43,199 bases of DNA, taken from assembly GCA_937912125.1 (NCBI GenBank), contig CALDOK010000119.1:1-43199 (forward strand), read 5' to 3'. Below, piece by piece: positions 8,281-16,656 of this stretch (position 1 is the stretch's first letter; each line of letters opens with the position of its first letter). A model generated the notes under the pieces. It was not told the origin of the DNA. It made no database searches and saw only the letters and a list, made by a program, of their open reading frames with translations. The stretch comes from an uncultured Pseudomonadota bacterium (GTDB lineage Bacteria > Myxococcota_A > UBA796 > JAFGLY01). The translations under genes were made by a program, and so were the position numbers.

Positions 8281-8817
8281 TCAGGCGGCCACGGCTCCCT
8301 CGAGCGCGGCGAGCACCTCTTGCACGGGCGGGTGGTCGCCGGCCGTGTCGCTGCGGTAGCGATAGGCGATCTCGCCGTCGGGCATCACCACCAGCACGCC
8401 ACCCTGCTGCATGGCGGCGCCCTCCACCGAGTTCTGGCTGAACCCCGCCGCCTTGGCGCGGCGGGCGTTGCTGAGCAGCTTCAGGCTCAGGGCCGAGCCC
8501 AAGCCGCTGGCGAAGCCCAGGGCCTGGTAGCTGCGGCGCTCGGGGTCGACCCAGATGGGGCCGGGCACCGCGAAGTCCTCACGGAAGGCGCGGGCGAAGT
8601 GCGAGGCGCCGTTGCCGATGAAGACCAGCTCGGCGCCGGACGCGCGGATGCGGTCTACATGGGGCAGGAAGGAGCTGACCTGCTCCTTGCAGAACAGTCA
8701 GCCGAAGTGCCGCAGCCAGACCACGACCGCAGGGCCGTCGGACCAGGCCTGCCCCAGGAGTACGGGCTCATCGGTGTCGGTGTGCAGGGGAATGCCAGCG
8801 AGGTCGGGGGTCGTCAT
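8281..8817 (-). CDS. AhpC/TSA-family (SelU/PRXL2-like) protein with predicted selenocysteine at TGA codon 40
   Basis: Reading from the ATG at 8817 gives VVVWLRHFG, then TGA at codon 40, then LFCKEQ and an uninterrupted frame to a TGA stop at 8281. Coding character is equally good on both sides. Relatives in the AhpC-TSA_2 family typically have RHFGCxFC here, so the TGA replaces the first redox Cys of a CxxC motif and yields UxxC (Sec40, Cys43). A SECIS-type hairpin follows the TGA. Read through, the protein is 178 residues, normal for a thioredoxin-fold peroxiredoxin-like protein. A conventional gene caller would report only a 95-residue C-terminal piece from an internal ATG at 8568. The likely role is thiol or peroxide redox chemistry in the cytoplasm. 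No selenocysteine machinery lies in this window. Confidence 0.82.
8669..8700 (-). promoter_or_regulatory. Bacterial SECIS element with its UGA codon
   Basis: The UGA is at 8700-8698. Nine nucleotides later comes AAGGAGC (8688-8682), loop AGGTCA (8681-8676) and GCTCCTT (8675-8669), a perfect 7-bp stem. The apical loop begins 16 nt after the UGA and has G among its first two bases. These features meet the published bacterial SECIS pattern (short stem, small loop with an early G, loop 16-37 nt from UGA), although the distance is at the short limit. The hairpin would bind SelB in the mRNA while also encoding the residues after Sec. Confidence 0.78.
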
Positions 8818-8935
8818 CAGGGGCTCCAAGGTGGTCAGCGCACTCGAGCTCGAAACATAGGCACCCCCGCGGGCCGCACAGGACCAGGTGGTGGACTGGT
8901 CAGGCAGCTCACCCCAGGCGGCACCACATGCCGGC

Positions 8936-9709
8936 TCAGATCTCGGGCTCGTCGGCCAGCCCCAGGGTCAGGGCGATGCCCGCGCCGGTCTGGCGGCGCG
9001 CGCGCTCCCAGTCCGACCGGGAGTCCTCGAGCCTGCGCAGCTCGGTGGACAGGCGGTTCTGGACCCCGGTGAGCTCGTGGGTGAGCCCCAGGCGCTGGAT
9101 GGCCTGAGTCTCGTCCTGGGGTGCGGGCAGGGCCGCCAGGGTGGCGCCCAGGGCCAGATCCAGGGCCCGGCTGGCCTCGAGGCGGACCTCGAGAGGACCG
9201 GCTTGGCCCAGGGTGGCGGCCAGCGGGGTCAGCTCGCCGGGATCGCCCCCGGAAAGGGCGACCAGCTGGGGCACCAAGCCAGCCTGGCGATCCAGCACCA
9301 GCTCGACATAGCCCGCGCTCTGCTCCATGTTGGCGGCCGAGACAGCCAGGGAGTCCACGGTATCCAGCACGACAGCGCCGGCAGCGACCACGGCAGCGCC
9401 CAGGACTCCCAGCCCGCTGAGGGCCACGATCCACCGCGTGCGGCGCCGATGGGCCGCCTGCAGCTCGGCCTTGCGGGCGATGTCGAGCTCCTGCTCACGG
9501 CGGCTGTGGAGGATCGCGATGGCCTCTTCGACGTAGGCGCTGGGGATGTCCAGCTCTTCGGCCACGGCCTGGACCTCCTCGATGGAGGCACCCTCGGCGG
9601 CCTCGATCTCGGCCTGGTGTAGCTGCGCCGCGATCCCGATGATGTCGTCGATGTCTTCGTTGGCGATGTCTGCACGCTCGAACAGGTGCTGCCGGGTCAC
9701 TTCGGACAT
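8936..9709 (-). CDS. LemA-like membrane protein
   Basis: A 257-residue protein. Residues 1-90 are charged and helical, then a transmembrane segment (about WIVALSGLGVLGAAVVAAGA), then a coiled helical domain with ELVLDRQAGLVPQLVALS and, near the end, LTGVQNRLSTELRRLEDSR. These two segments match the 'RxxLVPxLV' and 'ENRlxxerrrYN' landmarks of LemA. The start is the ATG with GGAGG upstream; the frame upstream of it is antisense to the divergent gene. It is divergent, with a 67-bp gap, from a TPM-domain gene, a pairing frequently seen for LemA and YgcG-type proteins. The function of the pair is not established. Confidence 0.68.
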   Translation of the reverse strand: MSEVTRQHLFERADIANEDIDDIIGIAAQLHQAEIEAAEGASIEEVQAVAEELDIPSAYVEEAIAILHSRREQELDIARKAELQAAHRRRTRWIVALSGLGVLGAAVVAAGAVVLDTVDSLAVSAANMEQSAGYVELVLDRQAGLVPQLVALSGGDPGELTPLAATLGQAGPLEVRLEASRALDLALGATLAALPAPQDETQAIQRLGLTHELTGVQNRLSTELRRLEDSRSDWERARRQTGAGIALTLGLADEPEI

Positions 9710-9776
9710 GGGGCCTCCGGACTCCTGGGATAAGCCTGCCACAAGGCCTCGGCCAACCCCAGACAGAGGTGTACGG

Positions 9777-10913
9777 ATGTTCCCATTCCTGGTGCTCAGC
9801 GTCGCCGCAGCGGGGGCCGTCACCCCCGACCAGGTCCTCAACCCCCGCCTGGCCGGCGGCTGGGTGGTGGACCAGGCCGACGTGCTCGACGACGACACCG
9901 AGCTGCGCTTGAACGCCGCGCTCAGCAGCCTGGAGCAGGACACCACGGTCGAGGTGGCGGTGGTCACGGTGGACGACACGGAGCTGACCCCCAAGGACTT
10001 CACCACCGCGCTGTTCGGCCAGTGGGGCGTGGGCAAGGCGGGCGCCGACAACGGACTGCTGGTGGTGATGGTCATCGGCCAGCGGCGCCTGGAGATGGAG
10101 ACTGGCTACGGCCTCGAGCCCATCCTCAGCGACAGCTGGCTGGGCCAGATGCAGGCTGAGTCCATGGTCCCCCACTTCAAGAACGAGGACTACGGTGCCG
10201 GCCTGGTGGCGGGCGTCGAGGCCAGCGCGGCGCGGCTGCGGGAGCACAGCCTCGAGGCCCGCCTGGGCACCCGGGTCAGCGAGGTGCCTGAGCAAGAGTG
10301 GCCCGAACCACCCGACACGGTCTACGGAAGCTACCTCCCCACCGAAGAGATCCTGCTCGGGAGCACCGGCTTCGGCGCGTTCAGCCTCTTCGGGGGCCTG
10401 TTCTTGATCGTTCGGCGCCGTCGCCGCACCTGCCCCGACTGCGGCGTGCCCATGACCATGCTGGACGAGCAAGCCGACGACGCCCACCTCGACCCGGGCC
10501 AGCTCAGCGAGGAGCGCGTCAAGAGCGTGGACTGGCAGGTGTTCGCCTGCCCCACCTGCGACCACACCCGCACCTTCCGCAAGACCAAGCTCCTCTCCGG
10601 GTACAGCCGGTGCCCCGAGTGCAAGAACCGCACCCGGAAGACCACCCGCAGGACCATCTCTGCGCCCAGCTACACCAGCTCGGGCCAGGCCCTGGTCACC
10701 GAGGACTGCGCCCACTGCAGCTACCACACCAGCCGCACGGTCACCCTGCCCAAGAAGCAGCGGCCCAGCAGCTCATCCTCGAGCCGCTCCTCCTCCAGCT
10801 CGTCCAGCTACAGCTCCTCCAGCTCGTCCAGGAGCAGCTCGAGCAGCAGCAGCTCCCGGAGCTCCTTCGGAGGCGGACGCAGCGGCGGCGGCGGCGCAGG
10901 CTCCAGCTGGTAG
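9777..10913 (+). CDS. TPM-domain (YgcG-like) membrane protein with zinc-ribbon-like and Ser-rich C-terminus
   Basis: A 378-residue protein. A signal peptide (about residues 1-15) precedes a TPM domain whose landmarks are VVDQADVLDDDTELRLNAAL, VAVVTVDD, ALFGQWGVG and NGLLVVMVI. A transmembrane segment follows (FGAFSLFGGLFLIV) and then a cytoplasmic region with several CxxC pairs (CPDC, CPTC, CPEC, CAHC) that looks like tandem zinc ribbons. The tail is a long Ser/Arg tract ending GGGRSGGGGAGSSW, the Gly-Ser-Trp ending common in this family. AGC/TCC codon repeats make the tail prone to slippage. It is divergent from the LemA-like gene, with which it probably shares regulation. Confidence 0.82.
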   Translation: MFPFLVLSVAAAGAVTPDQVLNPRLAGGWVVDQADVLDDDTELRLNAALSSLEQDTTVEVAVVTVDDTELTPKDFTTALFGQWGVGKAGADNGLLVVMVIGQRRLEMETGYGLEPILSDSWLGQMQAESMVPHFKNEDYGAGLVAGVEASAARLREHSLEARLGTRVSEVPEQEWPEPPDTVYGSYLPTEEILLGSTGFGAFSLFGGLFLIVRRRRRTCPDCGVPMTMLDEQADDAHLDPGQLSEERVKSVDWQVFACPTCDHTRTFRKTKLLSGYSRCPECKNRTRKTTRRTISAPSYTSSGQALVTEDCAHCSYHTSRTVTLPKKQRPSSSSSSRSSSSSSSYSSSSSSRSSSSSSSSRSSFGGGRSGGGGAGSSW

Positions 10914-10935
10914 CGCCGCGCCCTGACCACCCCCA

Positions 10936-11169
10936 TCAATAGTGCGGCGGGACCTCTTCTTCGAGGCTGGTGATGCGGGACCCGGCGTTGTCCTCGCTGC
11001 GGTCGTTCTGCATGGCCCCGACCACCTTGCGGACCTGAGCCAGCTCGTCGGTGGCTTGGATGACCACCTTGTCCAGCTCGATCAGCATGTTCTCCAGGTA
11101 GGCGAGGCGGACCTCGACATCCATCATTCGGTCGGCCAGCGGACGCTCTTCACCTTGCTCGGATGCCAT
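10936..11169 (-). CDS. slyX: SlyX-family protein
   Basis: A 77-residue coiled-coil protein: the helix MDVEVRLAYLENMLIELDKV carries heptad hydrophobics and the C-terminus ends in PPHY, the hallmark of SlyX. The length fits the family. The cellular role of SlyX is unknown. The ATG has an AGGAGG ribosome-binding site. It converges with the TPM gene, leaving only 22 bp between the stops. Confidence 0.85.
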   Translation of the reverse strand: MASEQGEERPLADRMMDVEVRLAYLENMLIELDKVVIQATDELAQVRKVVGAMQNDRSEDNAGSRITSLEEEVPPHY

Positions 11170-11252
11170 GGGAACCTCCTGGGCGCTCAGTGCCCACAGG
11201 GAGCGCAGGCGTCAAGCCTGCGCGGCCAGAACGATGGACGGCGCAACCCGGA

Positions 11253-12743
11253 TCAGGACATCCAGGTCCAGTCCTTCTGCACGGCCCACTTGGTGGTGAC
11301 CTTGCGGGGGCGGGTCCAGAAGCGGAAGCCATCCCAGCCGCTGACGTCACCCACGCCGAACTTGCTGTCCTTCCAGCCGCCGAAGCCGAAGGGCTCGCGA
11401 GGCACGGGCACGCCGATGTTCACGCCGACCATGCCGGAGGTGAGGCGGCGCACGCAGTACTCGGCCACCTTGCCGCTCTGGGTGTAGACGGCGGCGCCGT
11501 TGCCGTAGGGGCTGGCGTTCTGCAGGGCGATGGCCTCGTCCAGCGTGTTCACGCGCATGATGCACAGCACGGGGCCGAAGATCTCCTCGTGGGCAGCCCG
11601 CATGTCGTTGGTGACATGGTCGAGCACGGTGGCACCGAGCCAGTGGCCCTGGTGGTCGCCCCGCTTGCCGCGGCCGTCCAGCAGCACCTTGGCGCCCTTG
11701 GCCTCGGCCTCGTCGATGTAGGCGGTGATGCGCTTCACAGCGTCGGCGTCGATGATGCAGCCGTGGTCGATGCCCGGGCGCAGCTTGGCGGACTCGGCCA
11801 CCACGCCGTCGATCAGGTGCTGGCTATCGCCCACCGCCACCATGACCGCCGCGGCCATGCAGCGCTGGCCGGAGCAGCCCGTGAAGCTGGCGGCCATGTT
11901 CTCGGAGGTGAGCTGCAGGTCGGCGTCGGGGGCGACGATCAGGAAGTTCTTGGCGCCGCCCAGGCACTTGACGACCTTGCCTGCGGCGGAGGCGCGAGCG
12001 TAGACGAGCTTGGCGACCTTGGTGGACCCGACGAAGGCCAGGGCGCCGATGTCGGGATGGTCGCAGATGGCCTCGACCGCGTCCTTTGCGCCGTTGACGA
12101 TGTTGAAGACGCCGTCAGGCAGGCCGGCCTCCTGCAGCAGCTCGGCGAAGCGCAGCACGGACTGCGGCACCTTCTCGCTGGGCTTGAGGATGAACGCGTT
12201 GCCGCCCACGAGCGCCTGGGGCAGCATCCAGTTGGGGACCATCAGGGGGAAGTTGAAGGGGGTGATGCCCGCCACGACGCCTACAGGCTCGTAGATCACC
12301 CGGCACTCGACACCGCGGCTGACCTCGAGGCCGCCGCCGTCGGCCATGTTCGGCAGGGCGCAGCCGTTCTCGATGCACTCGATGGCCTTGGCCACCGAGG
12401 CCTGGGCCTGGGAGATCACCTTGCCGTTCTCATGGCAGACCAGCCAGGAGAGCTCCTCGAAGTCGCGCTCCATCAGGGCCTTGACGCGGTACAGCACCTG
12501 GGCACGCTCCCGCATGGGGAGCTCGGCCCAGGCGGGCTGAGCCTTCTTGGCAGCCTGGACCGCGGCATCGACATCGGCGGCGCCAGAGATGGTCACATGG
12601 CCCATGATCTCGGCGTGCCGTGGATTCTCCAGGGGCTGGGTGCGGCCCGTGACGGAAGGGACCCACTGGCCGCCGATCCAGTTGAGGGCATCGACGTAGG
12701 GCATGAAGTCGTAGGAGCGGGCTTCGAAACGGGGGATGGCCAT
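11253..12743 (-). CDS. mmsA: CoA-acylating methylmalonate-semialdehyde dehydrogenase
   Basis: A 496-residue aldehyde dehydrogenase that would convert methylmalonate semialdehyde (and malonate semialdehyde) with CoA and NAD+ to propionyl- or acetyl-CoA in valine or inositol breakdown. The catalytic Cys is Cys295 in SGQRCMA. Where ordinary aldehyde dehydrogenases have the general-base Glu (ELGGK), this one has KCLGGAKN, the replacement that marks the CoA-acylating MmsA/IolA branch. The ATG at 12743 has AGGAGG 5 nt upstream; the longer reading frame upstream lacks a better start. No other valine-pathway genes are adjacent. Confidence 0.93.
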   Translation of the reverse strand: MAIPRFEARSYDFMPYVDALNWIGGQWVPSVTGRTQPLENPRHAEIMGHVTISGAADVDAAVQAAKKAQPAWAELPMRERAQVLYRVKALMERDFEELSWLVCHENGKVISQAQASVAKAIECIENGCALPNMADGGGLEVSRGVECRVIYEPVGVVAGITPFNFPLMVPNWMLPQALVGGNAFILKPSEKVPQSVLRFAELLQEAGLPDGVFNIVNGAKDAVEAICDHPDIGALAFVGSTKVAKLVYARASAAGKVVKCLGGAKNFLIVAPDADLQLTSENMAASFTGCSGQRCMAAAVMVAVGDSQHLIDGVVAESAKLRPGIDHGCIIDADAVKRITAYIDEAEAKGAKVLLDGRGKRGDHQGHWLGATVLDHVTNDMRAAHEEIFGPVLCIMRVNTLDEAIALQNASPYGNGAAVYTQSGKVAEYCVRRLTSGMVGVNIGVPVPREPFGFGGWKDSKFGVGDVSGWDGFRFWTRPRKVTTKWAVQKDWTWMS

Positions 12744-12894
12744 GAGAGCCTCCTGGCGCGGGGTACGGGTGCGCGGACCCGCGTCCATACCACGGACGGG
12801 GGACGCCAGGCCAGCCACGGAAGGGCGAACACCAAGCGGATGTCAGTCCTCGGGCGACTCCAGCCCCCCTTGGGCCTGGTAGGCGGACAACGCG

Positions 12895-14604
12895 TCAGTC
12901 CCGCCCGCACACCTCGACCCAGGTGACCAGCTCCTCGTGGTAGGGCCGGAGATCCCGCGCCATGAAGGCCAGCCCCTCCCACGGCCCCGCGATCCGCAAC
13001 CCCCTGGCCTCGAACATGCTGCAGCCCCGCCGCAGCCAGCGCCGCGCCTCGCTGACGTGGCCGAAGGACAGCACCCCGGCCCGGGTGCCCCCAGGCAGAT
13101 CCCGGGACCAGATGGGGTCGGGGGTCTCGGGCCAGGCGTCCCAGGTCTCAGGCGCCAGGTCGGCCACCACGTAGACCATGGGCTTGCCTGGTTCTGGCGG
13201 ACGAATGAGCAGGAAGGAGCTGTCTGGCTCCCCGGCCAGCCACTGATCCATGAAGTAGGCGATGGGGTCGCCGATGCTGGTGCGCGAAGTCTCGGCCAGC
13301 ACCCCCAGCACCCGAGGCTTGTCCCCGGCGTCCGCGCGCAGGGCGGTCACGGCCGGCTCGAGCACGCCCAGCTGATCCAGGTGCCCCGCCGGGGTAGCCA
13401 GGGGGCCCCGCACCTCGAGCCTCAGGGCCCAGAAGCTGCCGCCGAGCAAGGCCAGCCCCACCAAGGCGCCCAGGCCGAAGCGCAGCCTGGACGGCAGCGT
13501 GCCCTGGGGGAAGGGCACCCTGGCCAGCAACCCCAGCACGCCCCAGGATCCCAGCACAAGGTGCAGGGGAAGCACCACCGCCAGGTGGTAGGGCTGCAGG
13601 TAGCCCAGCACCTTGGCCACCAGCAGCAGCAGCGCCCACGACGCGGTGCCCCAGGCCGCCACGGGCAGCGCGGCGGCCGGCGCGCGGCGACCCATCAGCA
13701 GCAAGGGCAGGGCCAGCAGAGGCAGGAACATGGGCCAGATGCCCGTGGTCATGGACAGGGTGCCCAGGCTCTGCAGAGACGCGCTGCGCAGCAAGCTGCC
13801 CATGGTCTCCTGCAGCATGCCCGCGTCCTGCACCAGGCTGGCGCCAGCGCCGCTGTCCAGGCGCTCTTGCATCAGCAGCACGTTGTCCACCACCATGGGC
13901 GCCAGCACAGCAGCACCGCTGAGCACCAGGCCCACCACCGCCTTCCATCCCCGCCGACGCCAGATCCAGGGCAGCAGCACCACGGCCGCGCCCGACACCG
14001 CGATGGCGTAGGGGTGGTGGTGCACCGCCAGGGCCAGCAGCGCGCCAAGCAGCACGGCGAGCCCGACGCCTCCGCGGGCCGAGGCTCGCGGCGCGGGGTC
14101 CAGCAGCCGCAGGGCCGCCCAGGCAGCGGCCGCCAGCACCACCGGCGCCAGGTAGGTCTGAGCGCCGCGGTGGGGGTGCCCGAGCAGCACGGGCCACAGC
14201 GCGTACAGCCCCGCCGCGCCCAGCCCCGTGAGCCAGCCGCCCAGCCGCCGGCCGGCCAGGCCCACCAGCGGAACCCCCAGGGTGTGGGTCAAGGCGTACA
14301 GCGACAGCAGGCTGCGCAGGCCCGTGGCCGCCGCCACCAAGGGAACCATGCTCCAGGCCTGCAGGGCGCCGAAGCGAAAGTCTCCACCAGCCCCCCGCCA
14401 CGGGAAGTCATCCCCCCGCACGATGGCCAGGGCCTTGAGGAAGGGGTGCAGGCCGTCCATGACCATGCGTGCCTGATCCAGCCCCGCCAGGCGCGCCCAG
14501 GCGCCCAGCACGGTGAGGATCACCAAGCCCGCCACGCCGAGCCAGAGCTCGAGCCGTGGCCAAGGGCGCTGACCTGCCCGCCCAGGGGCGTGGTCCAGGC
14601 TCAC
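12895..14604 (-). CDS. Polytopic membrane protein, GT-C/ArnT-like
   Basis: A 569-residue protein with roughly a dozen hydrophobic segments and a soluble C-terminal third of about 150 residues. The GTG start at 14604 overlaps the stop of the upstream hydrolase gene (GTGA), so the two are translationally coupled; the frame continues upstream only as antisense of that gene. The first membrane helix is followed by a loop with MVMDGLHPFLKALAIVRGDD, a position where GT-C glycosyltransferases carry acidic residues, though no canonical DE pair is clear. HHHP occurs mid-protein. Sugar transfer from polyprenyl phosphate donors is plausible, but substrate and activity are unknown. Confidence 0.6.
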   Translation of the reverse strand: MSLDHAPGRAGQRPWPRLELWLGVAGLVILTVLGAWARLAGLDQARMVMDGLHPFLKALAIVRGDDFPWRGAGGDFRFGALQAWSMVPLVAAATGLRSLLSLYALTHTLGVPLVGLAGRRLGGWLTGLGAAGLYALWPVLLGHPHRGAQTYLAPVVLAAAAWAALRLLDPAPRASARGGVGLAVLLGALLALAVHHHPYAIAVSGAAVVLLPWIWRRRGWKAVVGLVLSGAAVLAPMVVDNVLLMQERLDSGAGASLVQDAGMLQETMGSLLRSASLQSLGTLSMTTGIWPMFLPLLALPLLLMGRRAPAAALPVAAWGTASWALLLLVAKVLGYLQPYHLAVVLPLHLVLGSWGVLGLLARVPFPQGTLPSRLRFGLGALVGLALLGGSFWALRLEVRGPLATPAGHLDQLGVLEPAVTALRADAGDKPRVLGVLAETSRTSIGDPIAYFMDQWLAGEPDSSFLLIRPPEPGKPMVYVVADLAPETWDAWPETPDPIWSRDLPGGTRAGVLSFGHVSEARRWLRRGCSMFEARGLRIAGPWEGLAFMARDLRPYHEELVTWVEVCGRD

Positions 14605-15662
14605 GATCCGCCGACCCAGGCGTCGAGGAAGGCGATGATCTCGTCGAACTCCTGCTGGTAGGAGTAGTCCACCAGCTTCACCGCCACACCGGTGCCGTTC
14701 AGCTCGTTGATGGCCGGATAGTAGGGATGCAGCGCGGGGATGGTGTCGTCCAGCACCCAGCCCTTCCACAGCTCGCTGTAGCTGCCCTGCAGGTCCGAGA
14801 CGAAGGCGCGGATGGGCGGGTCGCCGCGGACGGCGAGGTTCCAGGCCAGGGAGCCCCCCGAGTGGCCCACGACTGCCAGGCGCTGGGCGTCGACCTCGGG
14901 CTGCCAGCGCAGGATCTTGAGGGCCAGCAGGCTCTCGTAGATGCGCACCGACTCGAGGGTGAAGCCGTCCACCAGCAAGGCGCGCGCGGCCTGATCCTCG
15001 CTGCGGTCGGCGCCCATGCCCCGGAAGGTGAAGGTCATCAGGGCGTAGCCATGGCTGGGGTAGGCGCTGCCGAACAGGTCCTCGAGGACGTCGCCGGCCT
15101 GCTGGCCGTGGCCGTGTACGGAGAGCACGCCTGGCACGGGCTGGCCCTGGGAGCCGTCGGGCAGCAGCAAGATCCCGAAGAAGCTGCCCACCCAGGGATC
15201 GTCCAGGATCAGGTGGCGCTCGGTGTAGCCGCTGTGCTGCTGCTCGTGGACCACGGTGAGGGACAGCTCCCGATCGTCCAGGCCGTCCAGCAGAAAGCCC
15301 ATGTTCAGGGCCTGGCTGACGATGCCGTCCAGGGCGCTGTCGCTGACGTCATCGGGGCCCAGCACCTGGACCTCTCCGTCCTCGAGGGCCTCGAGCTGAT
15401 CCTCGAGCGCCGCGGCGCCGATGGGGCGCGCCCACGCCTGGGCCAGACCGGGCAAGGCCAGGTAGTCGTCGATGCAGCTCTCGGGGTCATCCGCGCAGTC
15501 CCAGCTGGCTTCGCTGTCCCAGACCTCCACCACGTTCACGTCCTCGCCCTGGTTGTCAGGGGGAAGGTAGGTGGAGCCGGTGTCGCGGCTGCCGCCACCG
15601 CGCCACCCGGGGCCGTCGGGCCCACAGGCGACCAGCAGGGACAGCAACAGCGCGGCGTACAC
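14601..15662 (-). CDS. Alpha/beta-hydrolase lipoprotein
   Basis: A 353-residue protein starting at a GTG with GGAGG upstream; an upstream GTG at 15683 is less well placed. The signal peptide ends at LLVAC (lipid Cys13). The hydrolase core shows VLSVHGHGQQ (oxyanion region) and the nucleophile elbow VVGHSGGS with Ser268. An Asp follows in KLVDYS. I see no convincing catalytic His near the C-terminus, which ends soon after, so activity may be altered or the His lies in an unusual place. The overall pattern is like dienelactone hydrolase/acetyl-xylan-esterase relatives. It is the first gene of a two-gene unit with the downstream membrane protein. Confidence 0.75.
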   Translation of the reverse strand: MYAALLLSLLVACGPDGPGWRGGGSRDTGSTYLPPDNQGEDVNVVEVWDSEASWDCADDPESCIDDYLALPGLAQAWARPIGAAALEDQLEALEDGEVQVLGPDDVSDSALDGIVSQALNMGFLLDGLDDRELSLTVVHEQQHSGYTERHLILDDPWVGSFFGILLLPDGSQGQPVPGVLSVHGHGQQAGDVLEDLFGSAYPSHGYALMTFTFRGMGADRSEDQAARALLVDGFTLESVRIYESLLALKILRWQPEVDAQRLAVVGHSGGSLAWNLAVRGDPPIRAFVSDLQGSYSELWKGWVLDDTIPALHPYYPAINELNGTGVAVKLVDYSYQQEFDEIIAFLDAWVGGS

Positions 15663-15759
15663 AGGACCTCCGGGGTGCTCCACCCGGCAGCTTACCCCAA
15701 GGTTCGCGGCGATGCCGGTTTCCTGGCTGGTCGCCCGCGTGCGGGATTACAGGGGAGCC

Positions 15760-16656
15760 ATGCCCGACTCTCTCTCTCTGCTCGCCATCCTACCCCCGCT
15801 GGTCCTCCTCGCCTGCAGCGGCTCGACGGACCCCGAGAGCTCCACAGCGCCCGCCCCCGCCTCGACCCACCAGGGGGCGCCCGTCGATCCCGAGCCGCCC
15901 CCCCAGGGCCCCGTGCCCCCCAGCGAGCCAGGCCCTGCCCCGGCCCCCGATCCCGACCTGCTGCCATCGGTGCCCCCCGCCGACGCGGGCGGCTGGGCCG
16001 AGCCCGGGCCCGCGGCCCCCGCAGACCCATGCCCCGCCGACATGGCCTTCGTGCCCGCAGGTCCCTTCATCTCCGGAGCCACAGGCGAGCAGGTGGAGCT
16101 GAGCCCCGACTGGCCCGACCAGGAGTTCCAGCCTCGCCCCCGCCACGAGCGCAGCACCGACGCCTACTGCATCGACCTGTACGAGTACCCCAACGTACGG
16201 GGCGCCCTGCCCTGGGTCTACGTGGGCTGGGCCGAGGCCAAGCAGGCCTGCGTGTCCCGCGGACGACGCCTCTGCGGCGAGGACGAGTGGGCCCGAGCCT
16301 GCGGCGGCGACCAGGGCTGGCTCTACCCCTACGGCGACACCCACGAGCCCAAGCGCTGCAATGACACGGTGGACCCCGTGGGCGACGAGAGCCAGAAGAC
16401 CGGTGTGGGAGAGTTCCCAGGCTGCGTCAGCCCCCACGGGGTGTACGACATGGAGGGCAACGTCAGCGAGTGGGTCGACGCGGTACACGCGCTGGACCCC
16501 GACCACGCTCGCATCGTCCGCGGCGGCACCATGTGGGTCGCCGTCTACGGACACGGCTGCATGTCCCGCCACAGCCACCACCAGGGCGGCCCCACCCACG
16601 GCGACGACGGCTTCCGCTGCTGTAGAGACCCGGCCATCCCCGGCACGGCTCCGTGA
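15760..16656 (+). CDS. FGE-sulfatase-domain lipoprotein with Pro-rich linker
   Basis: A 298-residue lipoprotein. The lipobox LVLLAC places the lipid on Cys19, followed by a Pro/Ala/Glu-rich linker to about residue 85. The globular part has MAFVPAGPFISG, YCIDLYEYPN, a WAEAKQACVSRGRRLCGEDEW segment split by two Cys, YPYGD, GVYDMEGNVSEWVD, IVRGGTMW and GFRCC, the standard landmarks of the FGE-sulfatase fold. Enzymatic formylglycine formation is not established for such lipoproteins. Its stop overlaps the GTG start of the next membrane protein, so the two are likely co-expressed. Confidence 0.85.
   Translation: MPDSLSLLAILPPLVLLACSGSTDPESSTAPAPASTHQGAPVDPEPPPQGPVPPSEPGPAPAPDPDLLPSVPPADAGGWAEPGPAAPADPCPADMAFVPAGPFISGATGEQVELSPDWPDQEFQPRPRHERSTDAYCIDLYEYPNVRGALPWVYVGWAEAKQACVSRGRRLCGEDEWARACGGDQGWLYPYGDTHEPKRCNDTVDPVGDESQKTGVGEFPGCVSPHGVYDMEGNVSEWVDAVHALDPDHARIVRGGTMWVAVYGHGCMSRHSHHQGGPTHGDDGFRCCRDPAIPGTAP

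Noticed and set aside
8281..8568. Short 95-residue protein as the whole gene
   Set aside because: The frame upstream of its ATG is the N-terminal half of the same AhpC/TSA domain, interrupted only by the TGA that fits a Sec codon.
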